This document shows positions 26,224 to 34,602 of a stretch of DNA of 64,000 nt, piece by piece. The position numbers and the translations under genes are program-made. Each line of letters opens with the position of its first letter. Within the stretch, counting starts at the first letter, position 1. The notes below the pieces were generated by a model. The model saw only the letters and a program-made list of their open reading frames with translations, was not told where the DNA came from and did not search any database. Origin of the DNA: Microbacterium sp. VKM Ac-2923 (GTDB lineage Bacteria > Actinomycetota > Actinomycetes > Actinomycetales > Microbacteriaceae); the NCBI RefSeq assembly GCF_022815605.1, contig NZ_JALGRP010000005.1:1-64000 (forward strand). Reading direction: 5' to 3'.

Positions 26224-26508
26224 GTGTCTCTGCTTCACCTCTCGCCACTGTCGTGGCGTCAGGCCGATCTCGACGTCTTCGTCGCGACGGCCGGATCCGA
26301 CTACGCCGGTTTCGTCGGCGCGGCCATCGTGGGCTTCGAAGCCCACGGTCCGCTCGGCGAGAATCTCGGCGTCCACACGTCCGTCGACGCGGCTCAGGCC
26401 GCCGTCGACGGGCATCGCGTCCGCGGTACCGACTCGGTACCGCGGCGTCCCCGTCCGCTCCGCACGCGTCGGAGCGGCGCCCACGGTCGCGTCTGCGGCC
26501 CAACATGA
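26224..26508 (+). CDS. Hypothetical protein upstream of cspA
   Basis: 94 residues, not recognised. From a GTG preceded by GGAAAG (5 nt) it reads VSLLHLSPLSWRQADLDVFV and continues with ATAGSDYAGFVGAAIVGFEA and GENLGVHTSVDAAQAAVDGH. Third positions are almost all G or C, and the frame ends 16 bp before cspA. The last 25 residues are Arg/Pro-rich and encode a perfect DNA inverted repeat (26421-26445), so the end may be less constrained. The frame is open far upstream, but that part looks non-coding. Confidence 0.6.
   Translation: MSLLHLSPLSWRQADLDVFVATAGSDYAGFVGAAIVGFEAHGPLGENLGVHTSVDAAQAAVDGHRVRGTDSVPRRPRPLRTRRSGAHGRVCGPT
26421..26445. repeat. Perfect 12-bp inverted repeat ahead of cspA
   Basis: CCGCGGTACCGA and TCGGTACCGCGG separated by one base. 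It ends 79 bp before the cspA ATG, inside the 3' part of the upstream ORF. It could be an operator, a DNA-processing site or a hairpin in the csp mRNA leader. Confidence 0.5.
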
Positions 26509-26524
26509 ATAAAGGAAGAACACG

Positions 26525-26728
26525 ATGGCCACTGGCACCGTGAAATGGTTCAACTCCGAAAAGGGCTACGGCTTCATCGCTCCCGATGACGGCTCCGCCG
26601 ACCTGTTCGCGCACTTCAGCGCGATCCAGGGCAACGGCTTCAAGGAGCTGACGGAAGCGCAGAAGGTCGAGTTCGACGCCGAGCAGGGCCCCAAGGGCAT
26701 GCAGGCGGCGAACATCCGCCCCCTCTAA
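26525..26728 (+). CDS. cspA: Cold shock protein
   Basis: 67 residues. The RNP1 (KGYGFIAP) and RNP2 (DLFAHFSAI) motifs of the five-stranded cold-shock barrel are intact, and the protein starts [14 protein letters not shown]. It is an RNA chaperone that melts mRNA structure. AAAGGAAGAA precedes the ATG. A strong terminator follows. Confidence 0.97.
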   Translation: MATGTVKWFNSEKGYGFIAPDDGSADLFAHFSAIQGNGFKELTEAQKVEFDAEQGPKGMQAANIRPL

Positions 26729-26741
26729 GCTCCGCTGAAAC

Positions 26742-26784
26742 CCGGACGCCGGGCTCGTCGCTGTCGCGACGGGTCCGGCGTCCG
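26742..26784 (+). terminator. cspA terminator
   Basis: CGGACGCCGG pairs with CCGGCGTCCG, with an inner GTCGC/GCGAC step, followed by GCGTTTTC. Confidence 0.75.
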
Positions 26785-26966
26785 GCGTTTTCGGGGGTGC
26801 CCCGAACGGGCACCGACGAGGTCAACGGCGTTACCGTTTGCCGTGAGCCTTCTGCACATGTGGATGTATTCCCAGGAGTCCATACGTCGGCACGTAGTCT
26901 GGGCCTCAGCCCGGGTAGTCGCCTCGGCTCCCGACTCCGGTCACCCCCGATCCGAGGAGAAGTTTC

Positions 26967-28082
26967 ATCGCCTCCACCATCGTCGAGTCCCGCCTCGGCC
27001 CCGTTCGACAGACGTACTCCGGCACCACGGAATTCCCCCCCATCGCCAAGGCCTACACAGAGTTGTCTCAGGTCGTTCGCGAGAGTGGACTGCTGGCCCG
27101 CACCGGCCGCTTCTACCTCGTCGTCGCGATCGCGATCGCGCTCGGCTTCGCCGGCGCCATCACCGGCTTCGTCCTGCTCGGCGACAGCTGGTACCAACTG
27201 CTGATCGCCGCCGCTCTCGGCATCCTGTTCACCCAGGTCGCCTTCCTGGCCCACGAAGCCAATCACCGCCAGATCCTGGCGTCGGGTCCGGCCAACGACC
27301 GTCTCGCCCTGCTGATCGGCAACGGCATCGTCGGCATGAGCCAGTCGTGGTGGGCGTCGAAGCACACCCGCCACCACGCGAACCCGAACCGCGTCGGCAA
27401 AGACCCCGACATCGAGATCGACACGATCTCCTTCCTCGACGAAGACGCCGCCAAGGCGCGCGGCATCCAGCGCTGGATCACCCGCCGACAGGGCTGGCTC
27501 TTCTTCCCCCTGCTCACGCTCGAGGGGCTCAACCTTCATGTCTTGGCCCTGCGCCACCTGACCTCCCGCGAAGAGATCAAGGGTCGCTGGCGCGAACTGG
27601 GCCTGCTGGCGTTGCGTCACGCTCTCGTGCTCACCCCGATCTTCGTGTTCCTGCCGATCGGCATGGCGTTCGCGTTCCTCGGTGTGCAGCTTGCCGTCTT
27701 CGGTGTCTACATGGGCGCGTCGTTCGCGCCGAACCACAAGGGCATGGCCGTCATCGCCCCCGGTGCGAAGCTGGACTTCTTCAGCAAGCAGGTGCGCACC
27801 TCGCGCAACATCTCGGGCGGCTGGTGGGCGACGTGGCTCATGGGCGGTCTGAACTACCAGATCGAGCACCACCTGTTCCCGAACATGGCGCGCCCGCACC
27901 TCAGCCGTGCTCGCGTCATCGTGCGGGAGCACTGCGAGACGCTCGGCGTCCCCTACGTCGAGACGACCCTGCTGCAGTCGTACGGGATCGTCATCCGCTA
28001 CCTCAACGAGGTCGGTCTCGCTGCTCGCGACCCCTTCGACTGCCCGCTGACCGGGTCGTCGCGTCATCTCGCGGTGAAGTGA
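26967..28082 (+). CDS. Fatty acid desaturase, apparent AUC start codon
   Basis: 371 residues if started at the ATC at 26967. Three histidine boxes are clear: HEANH (about 100), HTRHH (about 134) and YQIEHH (about 296), with four hydrophobic segments, so it is a membrane di-iron acyl desaturase. The N-terminus IASTIVESRLGPVRQTYSGT is in frame and conserved-looking. AGGAG ends 7-8 nt before the ATC. There is no ATG, GTG or TTG between the upstream in-frame stop (26916) and the ATC. The first canonical start, TTG at 27063, would lose 32 residues and has no ribosome site. Confidence 0.9.
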   Translation: MASTIVESRLGPVRQTYSGTTEFPPIAKAYTELSQVVRESGLLARTGRFYLVVAIAIALGFAGAITGFVLLGDSWYQLLIAAALGILFTQVAFLAHEANHRQILASGPANDRLALLIGNGIVGMSQSWWASKHTRHHANPNRVGKDPDIEIDTISFLDEDAAKARGIQRWITRRQGWLFFPLLTLEGLNLHVLALRHLTSREEIKGRWRELGLLALRHALVLTPIFVFLPIGMAFAFLGVQLAVFGVYMGASFAPNHKGMAVIAPGAKLDFFSKQVRTSRNISGGWWATWLMGGLNYQIEHHLFPNMARPHLSRARVIVREHCETLGVPYVETTLLQSYGIVIRYLNEVGLAARDPFDCPLTGSSRHLAVK

Positions 28083-28097
28083 TCCGACGCACAATGT

Positions 28098-28129
28098 GAC
28101 GGCGCCCCCTCTTCGGAGGGGGCGCCGTC
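28098..28129 (+). terminator. Desaturase terminator
   Basis: GACGGCGCCCCCTC-TTCG-GAGGGGGCGCCGTC, a perfect 14-bp stem with a UUCG tetraloop, followed by TTCGTTC. Confidence 0.85.
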
Positions 28130-28171
28130 TTCGTTCGCGGACCGTTCGACCAACCGCGCGGCACCGTCCCT

Positions 28172-28675
28172 TCACTCACGCGGCACCGCGTGCAGCTGCA
28201 CATCGCACACCCGTCCGCCCGCGAGGGTCAGCGTCATCACCGTGCACTCGGGCTGCCGACGCCGGTCGGTGGGAGACCCGGGGTTCAGCAGTCGGAGACC
28301 CGCCGGGCTGAGCGTGTCCCACGGGATGTGGCTGTGGCCGAACACGAGCAGGTCGGTGTCGGGGAACGCGGCATCCATCCGCTTCTCCCTGCCGGTCGCC
28401 GGCCCGGTCTCGTGCACGACTGCCAGGCGTACTCCGTCGAGCTCGGCACGCGCCACCTCGGGGAGCCGGGCGCGCAAGTCCTCGCCGTCGTTGTTCCCCC
28501 AGACCCCCAGAACCGGCCGCCGCGTGCTCAGGTCATCGAGGACGGCGGCGTCGACCCAGTCGCCGGCGTGCACGATCAAGTCGACCTCGGATGCCATGCG
28601 CCCCACCGCCGCGGGGAGCCGGCGTGCCCGCTTCGGAACGTGAGTGTCGGCGAGAAGCAACAGGCGGGTCGGCAT
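28172..28675 (-). CDS. YfcE/MJ0936-type metallophosphoesterase
   Basis: 167 residues. The calcineurin-like metal motifs are complete: LLADTHVPK, VHAGDWVD, GVWGNND, VVHETG and FGHSHIPW. It hydrolyses phosphodiesters in vitro in this family; the physiological substrate is unknown. TAGCGT lies 6 nt before the ATG, so the mRNA is probably leaderless. Confidence 0.92.
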   Translation of the reverse strand: MPTRLLLLADTHVPKRARRLPAAVGRMASEVDLIVHAGDWVDAAVLDDLSTRRPVLGVWGNNDGEDLRARLPEVARAELDGVRLAVVHETGPATGREKRMDAAFPDTDLLVFGHSHIPWDTLSPAGLRLLNPGSPTDRRRQPECTVMTLTLAGGRVCDVQLHAVPRE

Positions 28676-28728
28676 GCGATAACGCTACCGACGCGTGAGC
28701 GGGTCCGTCGGGCCGCGAGAATGGTGAA

Positions 28729-29103
28729 GTGACGATCTCCCGCCGCTCCCCCGCCCTCGCCCTCCTCACCGATGTCGTGATGGTCGTCGTGTTCGCGGCG
28801 ATCGGACGTGCGACCCATGACGGCGATGTTCTCGGACCGTTCGGTGCCGGTCTGGCCACGACCGCCTGGCCCTTCGTGGCCGCGCTGCTCGCGGGGTGGC
28901 TCGTCGCGCGAGCGTGGCGACGGCCGACGTCCGTGGTGCGCTCGGGGTTGCCGGTGTGGGTCGTGACGGTCGTGCTCGGCATGCTGCTGCGAACGCTGAG
29001 CGGCCAGGGGGTCGCTGTGGCCTTCGTGATCGTCGCGACGGTGACCCTCGCGCTGCTGCTGCTGGGGTGGCGCGGTGTCGCCCGCCTGGTGGCGCGCCGA
29101 TGA
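28729..29103 (+). CDS. DUF3054 membrane protein
   Basis: 124 residues, four hydrophobic segments (about 11-27, 40-60, 72-89 and 95-117). The DVVMVVVFAAIGRATHDGD start and the W-rich second helix fit DUF3054, a small actinobacterial membrane family of unknown role. It starts at a GTG with GAGAAT 6 nt upstream (possible leaderless -10). It is divergent from the phosphoesterase. Confidence 0.82.
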   Translation: MTISRRSPALALLTDVVMVVVFAAIGRATHDGDVLGPFGAGLATTAWPFVAALLAGWLVARAWRRPTSVVRSGLPVWVVTVVLGMLLRTLSGQGVAVAFVIVATVTLALLLLGWRGVARLVARR

Positions 29104-29154
29104 GAAGCGGACGCCGCGGTATCGAGCCCGCGTCCGCCGCGACTCAGCGAGCGT

Positions 29155-29667
29155 TCAGTCCGCGAGGGTGACGTCGACCTGGATCTCGGCGGCGAGACGT
29201 TCCAGGTCGGTGACGAGGTCGTCGACGGCGACGTCGGCACCGATCACCGCGGTGATCGACGCCTCGAACAAGCGCCCGCCCGCCATCGCGGCATCCGTGG
29301 TCTGCGTCGACATCCGCTCGATGCTCGCGCCGCGGGCACTCAGCGCGGCCGACACCTCGCGAACGATGCCCGGCCGATCGTTGCCGACGACATCGAACGT
29401 CACGCTGCGCACAGCGGCAGCGGCGGCGGTCGGCGCCCCGGTGTGGACCGTGACGGCGAGTGTTCCCGCCAGACCCTCCAGGGCGGCGCGCAACGCCTCG
29501 GCACGGTCGGGCACGGCCGAGACCTCGATGATCCCGGCGAAAGCGCCGGCCAGCTCGGCCAATTCGCTGTTCTCCCAGTTGCCGCCGTGAGCCTGGACGA
29601 TGTCGGCGACCGCGGAGACGAGACCGGAACGGTCGTCGCCGACGACGGTGAGAACGAGGGTGACCAT
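29155..29667 (-). CDS. ACT-domain protein (GcvR-like)
   Basis: 170 residues made of two ACT domains (about 1-75 and 85-165), each starting with the same pattern: LTVVGDDRSGLVSAVADIVQ and FDVVGNDRPGIVREVSAALS. This two-domain form resembles glycine-cleavage regulator-type proteins; it has no DNA-binding domain. It probably senses an amino acid. TACGCT lies 6 nt before the ATG, so it is probably leaderless. Confidence 0.88.
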   Translation of the reverse strand: MVTLVLTVVGDDRSGLVSAVADIVQAHGGNWENSELAELAGAFAGIIEVSAVPDRAEALRAALEGLAGTLAVTVHTGAPTAAAAAVRSVTFDVVGNDRPGIVREVSAALSARGASIERMSTQTTDAAMAGGRLFEASITAVIGADVAVDDLVTDLERLAAEIQVDVTLAD

Positions 29668-29729
29668 TCCGACAGCGTAGCGAGCACGGCGCTGATACCC
29701 TGATGATTCCCGCCGGAGGGGGTGAGCCC

Positions 29730-30008
29730 ATGATCGCATCGGTCATCGCCGTGCTGAACCTGCTGCTCGCCTCGGCCGAGTCGACGCTCACGCCTGGCCA
29801 CGGCGCTCCCCTCCTCGCCGTCGTGCTGGCGGCGGCAGTCCTGGTGACTGCCTCGATCGTCATCGTGGTGCTGCCGGCGCTGACCGCCAGCGCTCCCCCG
29901 CCGTCCGCACGGCCCATCGATCCGTCGGCTCCCCTCGCCCAGAGCGATCCCGACGCCGCCGGGCATCCACGTCCACGCGCCCCGGGAAGCGTCGTCCGCG
30001 CCGCGTAA
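29730..30008 (+). CDS. Small membrane protein (DUF6412-like)
   Basis: 92 residues. Two hydrophobic segments (about 3-15 and 28-52) and a Pro-rich tail. GGAGGGGG precedes the ATG at 29730; a start at 29703 is weaker. It lies just before a short YidC gene, the usual place for actinobacterial DUF6412 proteins, but I assign that family only from context and size. Confidence 0.55.
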   Translation: MIASVIAVLNLLLASAESTLTPGHGAPLLAVVLAAAVLVTASIVIVVLPALTASAPPPSARPIDPSAPLAQSDPDAAGHPRPRAPGSVVRAA

Positions 30009-30168
30009 TCCCGCACGTTCCCGCCTCGCTCGGAGGCGATCGTGGCATCCGGGGTCCGCGGTGCCGGTCACCCGCGCAACAGCGGCCCCCTCCTCGCTTC
30101 CGACAGGGGAGCACGCTCGCGCCCTGTGACCGATCCGCCCTGTGATCGCCTCACTCGAATGGACGCCC

Positions 30169-30900
30169 ATGGACCTCTTCGCCCTGCCCCCTCTCGCTCA
30201 CCTGCTCGATCTCGCCACACGAGCGCTGCTCGCCCTGACGGCCCTCCTCGATCCCCTCGCCGGCCCGGCGGCCGCCGCGCTGGCCGTCGTCGTCGTCACT
30301 CTGATGGTTCGTCTCGCACTTATCCCGGTCGGGGTGTCGCAGGCGCGCGCCGAACAATCTCGTGCCCGTCTCGCGCCCCGCCTGCGTGCGCTTCGAGAGC
30401 GATGGGGGCACAGCCCCGAGCGCTTGCAGCGCGAGACGATGCACCTCTACCGCGACGAGGGAGCCTCGCCGCTCGCGGGCTGTGCGCCGGTCCTGGCTCA
30501 GGCTCCCGTGGTCGGTCTGCTGTACGCCGTCTTCCTGCACCCCACCGTCGACGGACACACGAATGAGCTGCTCGCGCACGAGCTCTTCGGCGTCCCTCTC
30601 GGTCGGAGCCTCGCCGGCGCGCTGTCGACGGGGACGATGGATGCCGCGACCCTCGCCGTCATCGGCACGCTCGTCGCCGTGATCGCGTTCGCGGCCGAGA
30701 TGACGCGGCGCGTGCTGCGTCCGCCCGTCGACCCGGCCGCACCGACCTGGACGGCGGGACTGGTCGGGGTGTTGCAGTTCACCACCGCGGCGGTGGCCGC
30801 GTTCGTGCCGGTGGCGGCCGGTCTCTACCTCGCCGTGACGACGGTGTGGACCGTCGCCCAACGCCGGCTGCTTCGGCGGCGCTACCCCCTGCCGTCGTGA
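30169..30900 (+). CDS. YidC/Oxa1-family membrane insertase (short paralogue)
   Basis: 243 residues. The 60KD_IMP core is recognisable: MVRLALIPVGVSQARAEQSR (first core helix and cytosolic hairpin), LRERWGHSPERLQRETMHLY, then CAPVLAQAPVVGLLYAVFLH and three further helices. The conserved basic residue of the hydrophilic groove is likely the Arg of VRLALIPV. It is shorter than housekeeping YidC and lacks the extracellular domain and long tail, so it is probably a second, specialised insertase. A GTG at 30142 is an alternative start. No good ribosome site is present. Confidence 0.85.
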   Translation: MDLFALPPLAHLLDLATRALLALTALLDPLAGPAAAALAVVVVTLMVRLALIPVGVSQARAEQSRARLAPRLRALRERWGHSPERLQRETMHLYRDEGASPLAGCAPVLAQAPVVGLLYAVFLHPTVDGHTNELLAHELFGVPLGRSLAGALSTGTMDAATLAVIGTLVAVIAFAAEMTRRVLRPPVDPAAPTWTAGLVGVLQFTTAAVAAFVPVAAGLYLAVTTVWTVAQRRLLRRRYPLPS

Positions 30901-30976
30901 CGGTGAAAGCTGCGCGTGGCCGGTGCGTGTGGAAAGGCCGGCTCGCGACCTCGTCGTGCGGCAGAGGTCTGCTCAG

Positions 30977-32224
30977 TCAGACCGCTCGCGTCGCGGCATC
31001 CCACCGCGGCGCCGCGGAGGCGTTGAGGGCGGCCATCGCGAGCACGAGCAGTGCCGCGGCGGCGGGGAACAGCATCGCCGTCGCCACGGACACGCTCTCG
31101 GCGACGGCGCCGGTGACCGCTGATGACAGCGCTTGGGCGAGTGTCAGTGCCGAGGCGAGGAGCGTCATGGTCGACGCGGTGCGTCCCCGGGGGGCACGGG
31201 CGCCGGCGAGGCTGAAGAGCGTCACGAGGGAGGGCCCGACGCCGATGCCCATCAGGCAGAGCACGGCGGTCACCGTCGCGACCGATCCGCCCACGGTGTA
31301 GGCACCGGTCGACGCCGTCAGGATCACGGCGAAGATCACGAGCCGCCACCGCAGGGCGAAGCGCGGGGGCAACGCCGCCACGGCCAAGGCCAGCACCGCG
31401 GAGCCCACGCCCATCACGCCGTACAGCAGTGCCCCCGCCTCGGGTGCACCCTGGGCCTCCATGAAGGCGGTGAGCGAGGTGAGGGTCGACCCGAAGAACA
31501 GTCCCACACCGAAGACCGCCGCCAACAGGACAAGCATGCGGGGGTGGAGGAGTTCGCGGAAGGGGGCCATCTCGGCGCGCTCGGACCGCTCGGGGACCGC
31601 GCGACCGGTGGGGTGCAGGGCGAAGGCGGTGACGAAGACTAAGCTCAATACCGCGGCGCCGGCGATCGGCGCCCACGGCGCGATGAGGGCGGCCAACACG
31701 CCCACGACGAACGGACCGATGACGAAAGCGGTCTCGTCGGCGGCCGACTCGTACGCCATCGCTCGGGAGAACGTGCGCTCACGGCGATCGGGGTGCACGC
31801 GCTCGCCGATCAGAGCCATCACGCGGGTGCGCGACATCGCCGCCGTCTGCGGACCGGTCAGGCCGATGGCCGCGGCGGCCGCGAGCAGGACGCCGTCGAC
31901 CGTCGTCGTCGCCACGATCAGGGGAAAAGCCGCGAGCAGGATGCCGTTGGCGATCCCGACGGGCATGAGCACACGCCTCTGCCCGTAGCGATCGGCCAGG
32001 TCGCCGAGCACGGGGCCGGCCACGACGACGCCCAGGCCGACCGCGGCGGAGGTGAGACCTCCAAGCGCGACGGACCCGCGCGCCGCCACGACCAAGGCCA
32101 GGACGCCCACGGTCATCATGGCGAACGGCAAGCGCGCGACGAACGCGACCGGGAAATACCACGGGCCGGTGTGGTGGATCAGGGGGCGATGGGCGACGGC
32201 GCGTCGTGACGCGGTCGATGTCAT
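30977..32224 (-). CDS. MFS transporter
   Basis: 415 residues with about 12 hydrophobic segments. The cytoplasmic loop 2-3 signature is GPVLGDLADRYGQRRVLMPV (about 71-90). It is of the drug/metabolite exporter type; no substrate can be inferred. GGAG lies about 11 nt before the ATG at 32224. Monocistronic and convergent with the yidC-like gene. Confidence 0.9.
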   Translation of the reverse strand: MTSTASRRAVAHRPLIHHTGPWYFPVAFVARLPFAMMTVGVLALVVAARGSVALGGLTSAAVGLGVVVAGPVLGDLADRYGQRRVLMPVGIANGILLAAFPLIVATTTVDGVLLAAAAAIGLTGPQTAAMSRTRVMALIGERVHPDRRERTFSRAMAYESAADETAFVIGPFVVGVLAALIAPWAPIAGAAVLSLVFVTAFALHPTGRAVPERSERAEMAPFRELLHPRMLVLLAAVFGVGLFFGSTLTSLTAFMEAQGAPEAGALLYGVMGVGSAVLALAVAALPPRFALRWRLVIFAVILTASTGAYTVGGSVATVTAVLCLMGIGVGPSLVTLFSLAGARAPRGRTASTMTLLASALTLAQALSSAVTGAVAESVSVATAMLFPAAAALLVLAMAALNASAAPRWDAATRAV

Positions 32225-32343
32225 GGATCGGTCTCCGGGGGCGGGGGAACGTGCCGCCTTGCCGGACCGGGCAGGTAGATACACCGTACGGCGGGACCAT
32301 CCCGCGCCCTCATTCTACCCGCGGCGATGCACGGGGGTCCGGA

Positions 32344-32559
32344 TCAGCCCACGAGAGCGGCGATCGCGGCGATGAGGGAGGCGAGGGCGAGCGCGAGCGC
32401 CAGGGCGATGAGCACCGTGTGCACGATGAGGAACGGCGTGGCTTTGCCGGCGGCGTTCTTGGCGCGCGGGTCCTTCGCGACCCGCACGTAGAAGCGCGGC
32501 CAGACGACGATGTTGAAGACGGCGTTGGCGAACAACAGGGCGATGAGAATGGGTTCCAC
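32344..32559 (-). CDS. SCO4848-like small membrane protein
   Basis: 71 residues with two transmembrane helices (about 4-22 and 43-68) joined by a basic loop (RFYVRVAKDPRAKNAAGKAT). The layout fits the SCO4848 family of small actinobacterial membrane proteins of unknown role. Confidence 0.7.
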   Translation of the reverse strand: MEPILIALLFANAVFNIVVWPRFYVRVAKDPRAKNAAGKATPFLIVHTVLIALALALALASLIAAIAALVG

Positions 32560-32621
32560 GACTCGAGCCTAAACGCGTACGACCGCCTCGCTCACGCGTC
32601 GCGGTGCCCGTACCGCCCGTG

Positions 32622-32963
32622 TCATCTCGCGCAGGCGATGCAGTGCCGAGCGAAGGGCCGCGCCTCGAGCCGGGCATCGGCGATACGGCATCCGCACGTC
32701 TCGCAGACGCCGAAGGTGCCGGATGCCACGCGTTCCCGCGCCGCGCGGATCTCCGCGCGCTCGGACTCGGCGCCCCGACGGAGGGCGTCGACCTGCGCCC
32801 ACTCCCCCGACAGCGTGGAGCCCTCGGGGTCGTGCTCGTCGTCCGCCGTCGAGTCGGCACGATCGTGACGCAGGCTGTCATCGTCTTCGCGGAGGCGCCT
32901 GAGGCGGTGCTCGACCTCACGTTCGCGGTCATCGAGCATGCGCGCGGCGGTGACGGCATCCAT
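32622..32963 (-). CDS. TraR/DksA-type zinc-finger protein
   Basis: 113 residues. A long charged coiled coil (about 8-85) is followed by the four-cysteine finger FGVCETCGCRI and RHCIACAR at the C-terminus. DksA/TraR proteins bind the RNA polymerase secondary channel. Actinobacterial members are often RsmA/CarD-independent and poorly known. TAGCGT lies 6 nt before the ATG, so it is probably leaderless. Confidence 0.88.
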   Translation of the reverse strand: MDAVTAARMLDDREREVEHRLRRLREDDDSLRHDRADSTADDEHDPEGSTLSGEWAQVDALRRGAESERAEIRAARERVASGTFGVCETCGCRIADARLEARPFARHCIACAR

Positions 32964-33015
32964 GCTTCGACGCTAGCCCCCACCTCCGACATCGAGACTG
33001 CGGCAGGATCGGGCC

Positions 33016-33396
33016 ATGAGCGAACTGCGCCGCCACTGGACCCCGACCGCCGCGGTCTTTCTCGCGCTGGCCGTCGCCGGTCTCGCGGGAACCTCGGTCT
33101 TCAACGCCTTCGCCATCGTGCAGATGCGCGACTTCATCGGAGACCTCGTCTCCAGCGGCCCCGCGGTGTCGTCGATCACGGTCGATCTCCTCGTCGTCGC
33201 GATCGCGGGGAGCATCTTCATCCTCGTCGAGGCCCGTCGACTGGGCATGCGCTTCGCCTGGGTGTACATCGTGCTGTCGGGGATCACCGCGTTCGCGTTC
33301 ACGTTCCCGCTGTTCCTGGCGATGCGCCAGCGCCGCCTCACCGCTCGCGCGCACGCGGACGCGGACGCGGACGCGGACGCCCGGGATTCTCGCTGA
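33016..33396 (+). CDS. DUF2834 membrane protein
   Basis: 126 residues. Three transmembrane segments (about 12-30, 52-70 and 80-103), with FNAFAIVQM and the EARRLGMRFAW...AFAFTFPLFL pattern of DUF2834. The tail is an Ala-Asp repeat (HADADADADA) encoded by four perfect GCGGAC units (33355-33378), a likely slippage site. CAGGAT lies 6 nt before the ATG. Divergent from the dksA-like gene. Confidence 0.82.
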   Translation: MSELRRHWTPTAAVFLALAVAGLAGTSVFNAFAIVQMRDFIGDLVSSGPAVSSITVDLLVVAIAGSIFILVEARRLGMRFAWVYIVLSGITAFAFTFPLFLAMRQRRLTARAHADADADADARDSR

Positions 33397-33519
33397 TGCC
33401 GCGCCCCCGATGAAGCCCGGCGCCCTCGCCGACCCGCGTCGTTGACGTCGCGCCCCCGGCTTCACCCGGGTGCCTCGCCGACTCCGCGCCCCCGGATGAC
33501 GCCCGGGGTCTTCGCCGAC
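33394..33519. repeat. Three degenerate intergenic repeats
   Basis: CGCGCCCCCG-(10-14 nt)-CCCGG-(4-6)-CTCGCCGAC recurs at about 33394, 33449 and 33485, with spacings of 55 and 36 bp. It is non-coding and lies between the DUF2834 stop and the NmrA terminator. Confidence 0.45.
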
Positions 33520-33577
33520 ATCCATCGCCGATGTCGCGAACGCCGCCGAGGCCTGCGCCCCTCGCTGGGCGGGGAAG

Positions 33578-33616
33578 GTCGGGTCCCGCGTCCCGCGTGC
33601 GGGAACCGGACCCGAC
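33578..33616 (-). terminator. Terminator of NmrA-family gene
   Basis: GTCGGGTCC (33578-33586) pairs with GGACCCGAC (33608-33616); an inner TCCCGC/GCGGGA step extends it. It lies 34 nt beyond the stop. Confidence 0.65.
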
Positions 33617-33649
33617 TCTCCCCGCTCAGCACACGGGCGCAGCCGCCGA

Positions 33650-34510
33650 TCAGCGCGCGGCGAGACCCGCGCGCAACCCCTCGACGAGCGGGGTCGTCGG
33701 CCGGCCGATGATGCGCGCCAGCGTGCCGTCGGTCTGCGACAGCGCACCTCGCGCGATCGCGTCGTCGATACCGGCGACGAACGCGGCCGTAGCCGCGTCG
33801 AGGCCGGCGGTCTCCAGTCCTGCCGTGAGCTGCTCCACCGTCACGGCGGTGTAAGCCACCGGGCGCCCGAGCACCTCGCTCGCGGCTCGCGCGAGCTCGT
33901 CGTAATCCCACGCGACATCTCCCCCGAGCTCGACGGTCTGCCCCGCCAGCTCGTCGGTGATCAGTGCGACGGCGGCTGCCTCGGCGTAATCGCGGCGGCT
34001 CGCGCTGGCGACCCGGGCGTCGCCGACGGCGGCGACGATCTCACCGGTCTCTCCCGCACGGGCGACGGCGTCGAGGTAGTTCTCGGTGTACCAGTTGTTG
34101 CGCAGGACGGTGGCATCCAGTCCGGAGGCCGCGATGGCCTGCTCTGTCGCCCTGTGGTCCGCGCCGAGCGCGTAATCGATCTCGTCGTTGCGCGGGGAGC
34201 TGGTGTACACGAGCCGACCGACGCCGGCCGCCGCGGCCGCGTCGATGACGTTGCGATGACCTGTGACGCGATCGGGGTCGGTTCCCGAGATCAGCAGGAC
34301 GCGCGTGACGCCGTCGAGCGCCGAGGCGAGCGTCTCGGTGCGGGCGTAGTCGACCTCGACGACGACGACCCCGCGGGCGGCGAGGTCCTCCGCCTTGGAG
34401 GGCGTGCGCACGCCGGCGATGATGTCGGATGCCTCGATGCCGCGAGCGAGCAGGGCGTCGATGACGAGACGGCCGAGGTTGCCGGAGGCGGCGGTGACGA
34501 GGAGAGTCAT
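33650..34510 (-). CDS. NmrA-family NAD(P)-binding protein (QorB-like)
   Basis: 286 residues. The Rossmann start LLVTAASGNLGRLVIDALLA is followed by IIAGVRTPSKAEDL, VLLISGTDPDRVTGHRNVID and LRNNWYTENYL, typical of the NmrA/QorB atypical SDR group (NADPH sensors or quinone oxidoreductases). AAAGGAC precedes the ATG at 34510. It is divergent from an HxlR regulator, the usual partner and probable controller. Confidence 0.9.
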   Translation of the reverse strand: MTLLVTAASGNLGRLVIDALLARGIEASDIIAGVRTPSKAEDLAARGVVVVEVDYARTETLASALDGVTRVLLISGTDPDRVTGHRNVIDAAAAAGVGRLVYTSSPRNDEIDYALGADHRATEQAIAASGLDATVLRNNWYTENYLDAVARAGETGEIVAAVGDARVASASRRDYAEAAAVALITDELAGQTVELGGDVAWDYDELARAASEVLGRPVAYTAVTVEQLTAGLETAGLDAATAAFVAGIDDAIARGALSQTDGTLARIIGRPTTPLVEGLRAGLAAR

Positions 34511-34524
34511 GGGGTGTCCTTTCG

Positions 34525-34602
34525 GTGGGTACGCGGAGTGAAACCGCGCGGCACCGAGCACATTCCGGAATGCCGGTACCCACTTTCTGGTTAGGTACTC
34601 AC
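34525..34602. promoter_or_regulatory. Divergent promoter region with candidate HxlR operators
   Basis: GTACCCAC (34576-34583) and GTACTCAC (34595-34602) are direct repeats 19 bp apart, and GTGGGTAC (34525-34532) is the inverse of the first. They flank the start regions of both the NmrA and HxlR genes. HxlR proteins bind direct repeats near the genes they control. Binding here is inferred. Confidence 0.45.
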
